This document shows positions 6,107 to 12,368 of a stretch of 12,368 nucleotides of DNA, in pieces (position 1 is the first letter of the stretch; every line of letters begins with the position of its first letter). The notes under the pieces were generated by a model that saw only the letters and a list, made by a program, of their open reading frames with translations, did no database searches and was not told the DNA's origin. The stretch is from assembly GCA_016936335.1 (NCBI GenBank), contig JAFGXZ010000301.1:1-12368 (forward strand), in the 5' to 3' direction. This DNA comes from Fidelibacterota bacterium. Its GTDB lineage: Bacteria; Fidelibacterota; UBA2242. The position numbers and the translations under genes are program-made.

Positions 6107-6536
6107 ATTTGAAACTTAATACGGGGTTGATCATAAATTTTGTCTAGTTAGTATTATTGATAAATGCATTCAGTTTCGGTCCCAACTCATTAATTACTTC
6201 GGTGTATTCCAATTGCCTGTTTTCGGAGATTATGTTTCGTCGTATCAATTTCCGGAGCCATGCTTTGGTTTCTTCAAATGAACCACGAGAATAATGATAA
6301 AATTTCTTCCGATCAGCAGGAGTATAGCGTCCAAATCCTTCGGCAATATTTACAGCAATGCTATCCGAGGCTCTGATTATCTGTAAACCGATAATGTTTT
6401 TCACCTTGATGATCCAATTTTCATAATCAGCCCAGATCATATCCGAAAGTTTCTCTGCCAATTTATACACATCTAATTCAAAAACATTCTTCATTTGATT
6501 GACTCTTGAAACCAAATTCCAGGTTTCAAATTTCTA
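6107..6536. mobile_element. Second four-helix-bundle cassette with imperfect inverted ends
   Basis: ATTTGAAAC at 6107-6115 is the exact complement of GTTTCAAAT at 6523-6531; allowing two mismatches the arms extend to 14 bases. They enclose the small gene at 6494-6144, one arm lying after its stop and the other before its start, as in the first cassette. The right arm starts a few bases beyond the hdrA stop. It also forms a local hairpin (TTGAAACC 6506-6513 with GGTTTCAA 6522-6529). The left end carries short repeats of the TTTGATA type (6094-6110). The ends are weaker than in the first cassette, so the element call rests partly on that parallel. Confidence 0.35.
6144..6494 (-). CDS. Four-helix-bundle protein (23S rRNA intervening-sequence protein family), second copy
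   Basis: I choose the ATG ending at 6494, giving 116 residues that start MKNVFELDVYKLAEKLSDMI; a TTG at 6515 would add seven residues encoded in the repeat arm and is less likely. Family features are the N-terminal helix, LQIIRASDSIAVNIAEGFGR (37-56, a strong signature), KKFYHYSRGSFEETKAWL (62-79) and the closing amphipathic helix. It is clearly diverged from the copy at 4451-4071, so the two are not a recent duplication. Function is unknown. GC is 38% over 6181-6480 by direct count, between the first copy and the neighbouring enzyme genes. No strong ribosome binding site is present; the start is preceded by CAAGAGTCAATCAA, which shares AGAGTCAA with the region before the first copy. It lies between hdrA and mvhD. 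Confidence 0.85.
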   Translation of the reverse strand: MKNVFELDVYKLAEKLSDMIWADYENWIIKVKNIIGLQIIRASDSIAVNIAEGFGRYTPADRKKFYHYSRGSFEETKAWLRKLIRRNIISENRQLEYTEVINELGPKLNAFINNTN

Positions 6537-6537
6537 A

Positions 6538-8490
6538 TTACTCCGCAAGGATTGCTTTTACCATATTACTCAATTGTGTATCCGTAAAATTCCTCTGCTG
6601 GGCTGCTCCCGAAGGACAAGCCGCCGCACAGGCCCCACAGGCTTCACAGAGTATTTCATTAACCTCTACTACACCTTTTTCACGGTTGGTTTTGCGGGCA
6701 TCATAAGGACAGACAGCCACACACAATCCACACCCGGAGCAGAGTTCCTCATCTACACCAGTAATGATTGGTTCATGCAAGAGATATTCCTGTGAGAAAA
6801 GGTTGGAAATCATAGCGGCGGTCGCGGTTGCCTGGGAAACGGTATCGGGAATATCTTTCGGCGCCTGAGCACAACCTGCCAGGTAAATTCCGGCACTCAG
6901 CGATTCCACCGGCCGCAGCTTTGGGTGCGCTTCGGTTAAAAAGCCGTTCTGATCGATGGAAATCTTCAGAAGTTGTGCTAATTCCTCAATTCCTTTCGAT
7001 GGGCGTATGGCCATTGCCAATACAACCATGTCCGCCCGAATTTCTACATTGCTGCCACTGAGTGTATCAATGCCACAGACGACGACTTTATCATCGTCCT
7101 GATAGACTTTGGATACTTTGCCGCGCAGAAAGACAACTTTATCCTCTTCCTGTGCCCGTTGATAAAATTCCTCATATCCCTTGCCACCGGCCCGTACATC
7201 CATATAAAATATATAGGGTTGCCCATCGTGTACACGATGTTTGTACAGCATGGCATGTTTCGTCGTATACATACAGCAAATTTTTGAACAATAGGGATAA
7301 TGATGCTCGGGATCCCTTGAACCAACGCACTTGATAAACACAATTTCCTTGGGAATTTTTCCGTCTGACGGTCGCCGGACTTCTCCGCCCGTCGGACCCG
7401 AAGCAGATAAAATTCGTTCAAAAGTCAGACCATCAATGACATCCGGAATTTTACCGCCACCGTATTCACTCATGTTCAGAACCGGATAGACATCATAACC
7501 GGTCGCCACAATAATAGCACCAACCTCTTCCTCGATAAAAGAATCGGTTTCATCAAAATTGATAGCATCAAAGGGACAGACTTTTTCACAAAGCCGGCAT
7601 TTTCCGGTTTTAAAATAGGTGCAGTTTTCACAATCGATGACCGGTTTATTCGGAACCGCCTGAGGGAATGGTGTATAGATAGCTTTGCGTTTTCCTAAAC
7701 CCTGATCGAATTCGGATGGCACTTTTTTGGGACATTTTTCAATACAAAGCCCGCAGCCAGTACATTTCTCCCAATCCACATACTTTGCTTTTTGCCTTAT
7801 TTTTACTTTGAAATTACCCACGAATCCCGAAATGTCGTCCAGCTCGGAATAGGTCATCAGGCGAATATTTTTATGTTGGCCGGCATCCACCATCTTCGGT
7901 GTAAGGATACACTGTGAACAGTCCAGCGTTGGAAAGGTTTCCGAGAGTTGCGCCATTCGTCCGCCAATTGACGATTGTCTCTCAACCAGGATCACTTCAT
8001 AGCCGCTGTTGGCAATGCTCAACGCTGACTGAATGCCAGCAATGCCACCACCTAGAACCAGCGCTTTCCGTGTAACCGGAACTCTCACAGGTTCCAGATC
8101 TTCATCCAGCAGGGCTTTTTCTACAACTGATTTGATGATTCTTTTAGCCTTTTCTGTGGCCTCTGAAATATTATTATGAACCCAACTGCACTGCTCCCGG
8201 ATATTGGCGATTTCGCAATTATAGGGATTCATGTCCACGGATTTTACAGCCATTCGAAATGTATTTTCGTGCAATGTGGGCGAACAGGCCGCTATGACTA
8301 TGGCATCGATTTTCTCTGCTTTGATTTTTTCTTTCAGCAGGGCTTGTCCTGGCTCGGAACACATATATTTATAGTCCTGGATAAAGGTAATACCGGGATA
8401 ATTTTTCAGGTCTTCCACCACTTTTGATATATCAATGGTAGATGCAATATTGATTCCGCAATGACAGACAAATACACCAACTCTTTTCAT
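6538..8490 (-). CDS. hdrA: Heterodisulfide reductase subunit A (HdrA), electron-bifurcating flavoprotein
   Basis: HdrA holds the FAD that, in the MvhADG-HdrABC complex, splits electron pairs between ferredoxin and HdrBC. The 650 residues follow the family order. First is an N-terminal cluster domain with VCHCGIN (8-14), C44 and AACSP (68-71). The FAD loop GGGIAG (147-152) and LDCSQC (189-194) in the thioredoxin-reductase-like part follow. Next is an inserted ferredoxin region (C243/246/249/253, then C287/290/298/301/305). IKCVGSRD (386-393) and CSKICC (401-406) come after it. Two C-terminal 4Fe-4S motifs close the protein (C584/587/590/594 and C615/618/621/625). The ATG overlaps the hdrB stop by 4 bases and follows GAGGAAGGG. 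No MvhD domain is fused to it. In bacteria the disulfide or other acceptor is often unknown. Confidence 0.97.
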   Translation of the reverse strand: MKRVGVFVCHCGINIASTIDISKVVEDLKNYPGITFIQDYKYMCSEPGQALLKEKIKAEKIDAIVIAACSPTLHENTFRMAVKSVDMNPYNCEIANIREQCSWVHNNISEATEKAKRIIKSVVEKALLDEDLEPVRVPVTRKALVLGGGIAGIQSALSIANSGYEVILVERQSSIGGRMAQLSETFPTLDCSQCILTPKMVDAGQHKNIRLMTYSELDDISGFVGNFKVKIRQKAKYVDWEKCTGCGLCIEKCPKKVPSEFDQGLGKRKAIYTPFPQAVPNKPVIDCENCTYFKTGKCRLCEKVCPFDAINFDETDSFIEEEVGAIIVATGYDVYPVLNMSEYGGGKIPDVIDGLTFERILSASGPTGGEVRRPSDGKIPKEIVFIKCVGSRDPEHHYPYCSKICCMYTTKHAMLYKHRVHDGQPYIFYMDVRAGGKGYEEFYQRAQEEDKVVFLRGKVSKVYQDDDKVVVCGIDTLSGSNVEIRADMVVLAMAIRPSKGIEELAQLLKISIDQNGFLTEAHPKLRPVESLSAGIYLAGCAQAPKDIPDTVSQATATAAMISNLFSQEYLLHEPIITGVDEELCSGCGLCVAVCPYDARKTNREKGVVEVNEILCEACGACAAACPSGAAQQRNFTDTQLSNMVKAILAE

Positions 8491-9365
8491 AACAGTCCCT
8501 TCCTCTTTAATACCGGCCGGGGATCAATGGCGTGCAGATTAAAGTCCTGAATGTGGGGATCTAGTCCCATTAACAATGCCAATAACTGAGTAATGTATAG
8601 TACCGGAATCGTTTGGAAAGAGGCATCCTCCTTTTTTATATCTAGTTGTATCTCATCAAAATTAAAATAGCACAACGGGCAAAGCATTACGATTAAATCC
8701 GCACCATTTTTGACTGCTGAATTCACAATTTTCTTGGCGCGGTCTTTGACAATATTAGGTTTATTGACAATCTGGTACGAACCACAACATTCAGTTCGAA
8801 AGGGAAAATAGACATTTTCACACCCGGCGCTTTCCAGAATTTCTTCCAAAATTACCGGATCATCGGGGGAGTCGATCGCAATCTCTTTCGGTCTTAATAA
8901 CATACAACCATAATAAGAGGCGATTTTTAATCCGGCGTCGGTTTTTACAATGGCCTCTTTCAATTTTTCCAATCCGATCTGCCTGATCAATGTCAGGATA
9001 TCGACCACATCAATCTCATCCCCAAAAAATTGCGTGTTTTCAAGATCCATGAATTGGTGGATTGTATCCATCTTTTCTGAATCATTCTTTATAAATTCAA
9101 TGGATCGCTTAAGTGTATTAAAGCACATTGTACACAATGCCAGAAGCTGTGGATTGCCTTTTTCCTTGGCCTTGACCAATGTGCGCACCGGTGCGACCTG
9201 CTGCATCAGGTTATCCTGAGTCTGTGAAAAACAGACACCGCAACAGTACCAGTCTTCCAGTTCTGAGACAGATACACCGAGCCGGTCAAGGACCGCCAGG
9301 GCTGATGTTTCAAAATTTTTCCCATCCGTTTTTAAAGTACATCCCGGGTAGTAGGACAGTTGCAT
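8487..9365 (-). CDS. hdrB: Heterodisulfide reductase subunit B (HdrB), two CCG domains
   Basis: In methanogens HdrB binds the two noncubane 4Fe-4S clusters that reduce CoM-S-S-CoB. The 292 residues show both cysteine-rich CCG repeats complete: C9, CCG at 41-43 and C78-x2-C81 in the first; C154, CCG at 193-195 and C229-x2-C232 in the second. An additional C45 follows the first CCG. All cluster ligands are therefore present and the protein should be active, although the physiological substrate in a bacterium is uncertain. GGAGG lies just before the ATG. hdrC ends 11 bases upstream and hdrA overlaps downstream, a compact hdrCBA order. No membrane segment is apparent. Confidence 0.96.
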   Translation of the reverse strand: MQLSYYPGCTLKTDGKNFETSALAVLDRLGVSVSELEDWYCCGVCFSQTQDNLMQQVAPVRTLVKAKEKGNPQLLALCTMCFNTLKRSIEFIKNDSEKMDTIHQFMDLENTQFFGDEIDVVDILTLIRQIGLEKLKEAIVKTDAGLKIASYYGCMLLRPKEIAIDSPDDPVILEEILESAGCENVYFPFRTECCGSYQIVNKPNIVKDRAKKIVNSAVKNGADLIVMLCPLCYFNFDEIQLDIKKEDASFQTIPVLYITQLLALLMGLDPHIQDFNLHAIDPRPVLKRKGLL

Positions 9366-9376
9366 GATTCCTCCAT

Positions 9377-9790
9377 CTATAGGATCGTTTTACGGAAATT
9401 ACCGATCAGGGCAATCTGAGGCAGCTTTTTACGTAATTTATCCTCAATTTCACAAAGATTGCCATGCTCAAAATCACTACGCAGAACAAGTTGCCGTAAA
9501 GCCTCCATCACTTTTGCAATATCAACTCCACGCGGACATTTTACTGTGCAGGTAATACATGCTGCGCAAATCCAGGGTGTTTCAGATTCCAGCAGTTCAT
9601 CAATAAAGCCCAGCTGAACTTTACGGATTATCTGGTGCGGTGGAATATCCATAAACTCCACAGCCGGACAGGCAGATGAGCAATTCCCGCACTGATAGCA
9701 GGCATAGACATTGACACCGGAAATATCTTTTAACTTGTCAACATTTTCGTGGCTAATCTGATGGGCACTAACGGTTTTGTTTTTTGTCAT
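9377..9790 (-). CDS. hdrC: Heterodisulfide reductase subunit C (HdrC), 2x 4Fe-4S
   Basis: HdrC relays electrons from HdrA to HdrB. The 137-residue protein has two complete CxxCxxCxxxCP motifs, C31/34/37/41 (CYQCGNCSSACP) and C75/78/81/85 (CAACITCTVKCP), about 34 residues apart as expected for a HdrC dicluster domain, plus a single additional C113. The N-terminal ~25 residues are polar and there is no membrane helix, so this is the soluble type and not the HdrE-linked membrane type. The start ATG lies 3 bases after the mvhA stop, with GAGGGAT inside the end of mvhA as the ribosome binding site, so translation is probably coupled. Confidence 0.96.
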   Translation of the reverse strand: MTKNKTVSAHQISHENVDKLKDISGVNVYACYQCGNCSSACPAVEFMDIPPHQIIRKVQLGFIDELLESETPWICAACITCTVKCPRGVDIAKVMEALRQLVLRSDFEHGNLCEIEDKLRKKLPQIALIGNFRKTIL

Positions 9791-9793
9791 GAG

Positions 9794-11257
9794 TTAATCC
9801 CTCACTAGCTTTTGGATAACTTCTCTTTGGTCGTTGTGAATGAACACAATCAGTGGCATTTGTCCCGGCAGTGAGTGCGTCGCACAGGCAAAACAGGGGT
9901 CGTATGCCCGAAACGCCATTTCCACCATGTTTAAAATCCCGTCATCCACTTTCCCTTTTTTGATCAGTTTCCGGGCTGCCCGTTCAATCGACATACAGAT
10001 CGCAGCTGAATTATTGGTGGTTGCAACAACCAAATTCACATCGGTTATCCGGCCATTCGGATCGGTTTTATAATGATGGTAAAGGGTTCCCCGAGGTGCC
10101 TCGACAACCCCGATACCCTCAGTCGGTGTTTCCGTGGGAATTGTCCTGATTTCCGGAGATAATATCTCAGGATCATTGACCAGTTCTTTAAACCGCTCGG
10201 CCGCATATAGAACCTCAACCAGACGGGCCCAGTGATATGCCAGGGTGTTGTGAGCGGGTTTACCGCCAAGAGCCGAATACATTTTTTCATATTCAGCCTG
10301 AGCCAATGGTGTTGCCATCCCGTCAGAAGCATTCAAACGGGCTAACGGAGCCACCCGGTAAATTCCACTATCCTTTCCATCGATGAACCCCTTCCATCCG
10401 ATCTCTTTCAAATAGGTGAATTTCACATAACTCCAGGGTTCCACATGCTCTTCAATATGTTTCAGATAATCCTGAGATTTAAATTTGATAAATTCCTCTC
10501 CGATCGGCGAGACCACCCGGATATCGCCATCATAGAGATTTATATGATTATTCTTATCCACCAATCCCATATAATAGGTTTCATGCCGGTAGATATCACC
10601 TACAATCAGATCAAGGTATTCCTGGTTTGCCAGGACAATATCGCTGAACGCCTTGAGTGTGAATTGAGCAAATCCGATCATTTCGTCGGCCAGGTGTTTA
10701 TATTGTTCAGCATCTTCGGCGTTGACGCCTTTCGAAACTCCACCAGGCAGATTGCATACAGGATGAATGACTCGCCCTCCCTGTTTTTCAATAACTGCAC
10801 GGACTTTTCTTCGAATAGCAATAACCTGACCGCCAATTTCAAGACCAACTTTACCTAATACACCCAGAATATTTCGTTGCTCTTTCGGCGCCGTCGGCCC
10901 AACAATAAAATCCGGTCCACCCAGATAAAAGAAGTGCAGAACATGATCTTCAAAGATAAACGCTGAATTAATCATCTCACGGATTTTTTTTGCAGCCGGA
11001 GGCGGATCGACATGATAGAGATCGTCCAGCGCTTTTCCCGAGGCCATGTGGTGAGTTGTCGGACATACCCCACAGATGCGGGGAGTTATTCGCGCCAGTT
11101 CTTCAGCCAGACGGCCTTTACAGAATTCCTCGAATCCGCGCAGTTCCGGAACCTGGAAATAGGCTTGCTGAACATCACCTTCGGCATTCAGGAAAATGTC
11201 AATTTTCCCGTGGCCTTCCAGGCGTGTAATCGGATCAATTTTTATTCGAGTTGCCAT
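9794..11257 (-). CDS. mvhA: F420-non-reducing-type [NiFe] hydrogenase large subunit
   Basis: Holds the NiFe(CN)2CO active site and catalyses reversible H2 oxidation. In the 487 residues the N-terminal ligand motif is RICGVCPTTHH (60-70, C62 and C65) and the C-terminal one is DPCFACATH (453-461, C455 and C458). A tail of 26 residues follows His461; it is the peptide normally cut off by an endopeptidase, and a matching protease gene lies at 5681-5199. The RLEGHG motif (12-17) near the start is also conserved in large subunits. Association with MvhG, MvhD and HdrABC places it in the group 3c hydrogenases, which are cytoplasmic. AGGGGAA precedes the ATG; mvhG ends 14 bases upstream and hdrC starts 3 bases downstream. 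Confidence 0.97.
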   Translation of the reverse strand: MATRIKIDPITRLEGHGKIDIFLNAEGDVQQAYFQVPELRGFEEFCKGRLAEELARITPRICGVCPTTHHMASGKALDDLYHVDPPPAAKKIREMINSAFIFEDHVLHFFYLGGPDFIVGPTAPKEQRNILGVLGKVGLEIGGQVIAIRRKVRAVIEKQGGRVIHPVCNLPGGVSKGVNAEDAEQYKHLADEMIGFAQFTLKAFSDIVLANQEYLDLIVGDIYRHETYYMGLVDKNNHINLYDGDIRVVSPIGEEFIKFKSQDYLKHIEEHVEPWSYVKFTYLKEIGWKGFIDGKDSGIYRVAPLARLNASDGMATPLAQAEYEKMYSALGGKPAHNTLAYHWARLVEVLYAAERFKELVNDPEILSPEIRTIPTETPTEGIGVVEAPRGTLYHHYKTDPNGRITDVNLVVATTNNSAAICMSIERAARKLIKKGKVDDGILNMVEMAFRAYDPCFACATHSLPGQMPLIVFIHNDQREVIQKLVRD

Positions 11258-11271
11258 AAATATTCCCCTGT

Positions 11272-12240
11272 TTATGAACGATCGTGAAATTTTGTTTTGA
11301 GCGATGACGCCAGACTGAACATATAGAAAAGTCCCGCCGGATCGATGACCGATTCTGCGAAAGTATTTATCGCCGTTTCATTGTCACTGTCGAACAGTGA
11401 GCTGAATCCTGACAGGAATTTGGCGCCCTGATCCTGTACAGCTTTTGTTGGTCCGAAACAACCGCGGCAGGGCATATTGGCATTGATACAGCGGTCGCCA
11501 CAACCGGATCGGGTTGCCGGTCCCAGACAAACAATACCTTCCGCCAGAAAACATTTATCATCCGGGATCGTTGTCATGGAAATACGTTTGACACTACTGA
11601 TTTTCAGTTTATCGGGTTTGGATTCTTTTCGCGGACAGGTATCGCAAAGTGATTTATCAGGAGCGAGTACCGTCCCTTTTTCCGGCAAATTACCTGATAA
11701 AATCGCCATTACCGCATCCATAATCAGGTTCGGCGGCGGCGCACAGCCGGGCAAATAATAATCAACATCAATAACTTGATTCAGTGCGCGAACTTCTTCA
11801 CTGATTTCCGGCAATTCCAGTTCGCCTTCGGCGACGATGCTGGATGTTTGCGGAAAAACATTATCAGGATTGTTGACCGTCGGGGTATTAATATAAACAG
11901 TGTCAAACAGATTTTGGCGGGAAGACAGATTAGCCAGCCCGGGAATTCCGCCCAGATGTGAGCAAGCCCCGAAGGCCACAACCAGACCCGATTTTTTTCG
12001 TAACAGTTTCGCCCATTCATCCTGCTCCGATGTTCTGATCGCACCATTAATAAAGGATACAGCAATTGATCCGTCGGCCATTGCTTTGATGTCGCTCTTT
12101 TTAAAATCCATTGCCACCGGCCAAAGTACAATATCAACCGCATCAACGACTTTCAGGATATCTTCCGCCAGATCAATAACGGCTTCTTCGCAACCTCCGC
12201 AGGAAGCGCACCAGTAGAAAGCCACTTTTGGTTTAGTCAT
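11272..12240 (-). CDS. mvhG: F420-non-reducing-type [NiFe] hydrogenase small subunit
   Basis: Carries three iron-sulfur clusters from the active site towards MvhD. The 322 residues begin with the small-subunit motif WCASCGGCEEA (10-20, C14/C17), followed by GACSHLGG (91-98) and PGCAPPP (164-170), which together give the proximal cluster ligands C14, C17, C93 and C166. The C-terminal half has C199/C202, C230/C238 and C247/C251/C258/C261 in an MvhG-like arrangement for the other clusters. There is no twin-arginine signal and no C-terminal membrane helix, so the enzyme stays in the cytoplasm. GAGGGGAA precedes the ATG. It is the first complete gene of the operon in this window. Confidence 0.96.
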   Translation of the reverse strand: MTKPKVAFYWCASCGGCEEAVIDLAEDILKVVDAVDIVLWPVAMDFKKSDIKAMADGSIAVSFINGAIRTSEQDEWAKLLRKKSGLVVAFGACSHLGGIPGLANLSSRQNLFDTVYINTPTVNNPDNVFPQTSSIVAEGELELPEISEEVRALNQVIDVDYYLPGCAPPPNLIMDAVMAILSGNLPEKGTVLAPDKSLCDTCPRKESKPDKLKISSVKRISMTTIPDDKCFLAEGIVCLGPATRSGCGDRCINANMPCRGCFGPTKAVQDQGAKFLSGFSSLFDSDNETAINTFAESVIDPAGLFYMFSLASSLKTKFHDRS

Positions 12241-12264
12241 TTTCCCCTCGATTCAGACTTAAAA

Positions 12265-12293
12265 AATAGATACTCAATAAATTTTGTTGTAAA
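12265..12293 (-). promoter_or_regulatory. Weak sigma70-like promoter candidate upstream of mvhG
   Basis: On the minus strand TTTACA (12293-12288) and TCTATT (12270-12265) are separated by 17 bases, a correct spacing for a housekeeping promoter, and would give a 5' leader of about 20 bases before the mvhG start. The -10 element is poor, the region is A/T-rich, and such matches arise easily by chance. If the upstream fragment belongs to the same operon there may be no promoter here. Confidence 0.2.
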
Positions 12294-12315
12294 TCCATCG
12301 ACATTATTTAAATAT

Positions 12316-12366
12316 TTATTTCCACGATTGTTTTTCTAGTCCAAAAGCAACAGTCATGAGTTGAGT
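12316..12366 (-). CDS. Possible C-terminal end of an upstream gene (partial)
   Basis: A minus-strand frame is open from the window edge to a TAA at 12318-12316 and would encode TQLMTVAFGLEKQSWK as its last 16 residues. It would end 75 bases before the mvhG start. A second frame is open to the edge as well (stop further left), so the choice is uncertain. The fragment is too short for family assignment. Its direction and closeness would fit another subunit gene of the same operon. Confidence 0.3.
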   Translation of the reverse strand, partial: TQLMTVAFGLEKQSWK

Positions 12367-12368
12367 AA

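Noticed and set aside
6495..6515. TTG start for the second four-helix-bundle gene
   Set aside because: The seven extra residues are encoded by the repeat arm; the ATG ending at 6494 gives an N-terminus that matches the first copy in position relative to the helices.
7044..7421. 125-residue minus-strand frame inside hdrA
   Set aside because: It overlaps conserved HdrA coding sequence in another frame, and its translation shows no family pattern.
10445..10858. 137-residue plus-strand frame opposite mvhA
   Set aside because: It is antisense to a conserved hydrogenase subunit, has no ribosome binding site I can support and no recognisable domain.

Overview
The window looks like part of the genome of an anaerobic, hydrogen-metabolising bacterium that I cannot name. 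The evidence is a cytoplasmic group 3c-type [NiFe] hydrogenase joined to HdrABC, a soluble fumarate reductase-like pair, no membrane subunits, bacterial Shine-Dalgarno sites (AAGGAGG/GGAGG), and two small four-helix-bundle genes of the kind scattered through Bacteroidota/FCB-type and other uncultivated bacterial genomes. Assignment to any phylum is inference; nothing in the window is a phylogenetic marker.

All convincing genes lie on the minus strand, so read from right to left. At the right edge is the possible last piece of an upstream gene (12316-12366), then a 75-base gap with a weak promoter candidate. Next come mvhG (12240-11272), mvhA (11257-9794), hdrC (9790-9377), hdrB (9365-8487), hdrA (8490-6538), a four-helix-bundle gene (6494-6144), mvhD (6085-5678), a hydrogenase maturation protease (5681-5199), a fumarate reductase-like iron-sulfur subunit (5176-4490), a second four-helix-bundle gene (4451-4071), a fumarate reductase-like flavoprotein (4008-2335) and a malic enzyme (2293-839). 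A hairpin terminator follows (817-776). A yjbQ gene (744-328) is downstream of it, and the left edge holds a 93-bp tandem repeat with a strong palindromic core (1-245).

Gene spacing is operon-like (4-base ATGA overlaps at hdrB/hdrA and mvhD/protease, gaps of 3 to 41 bases elsewhere). The exceptions are two places where a four-helix-bundle cassette has opened a gap of roughly 450-480 bases, between hdrA and mvhD and between the two fumarate reductase-like subunits. Both cassettes have inverted repeats at their ends, clearest in the first (17 bp perfect).

Working model (inference): MvhAG oxidises H2 (or makes it in reverse), MvhD passes electrons to the HdrA flavin, and HdrA splits them between ferredoxin and a higher-potential branch through HdrC/HdrB. 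The co-encoded fumarate reductase-like pair could supply or use that branch, linking H2, ferredoxin and fumarate/succinate in a soluble complex or relay. The malic enzyme would connect the same C4 acids to pyruvate. The protease matures the MvhA C-terminus. The hydrogenase-Hdr part is well known from methanogens; its grouping here with the fumarate reductase-like pair and malic enzyme, and the inverted-repeat cassettes inside the operon, are the parts most worth a second look.
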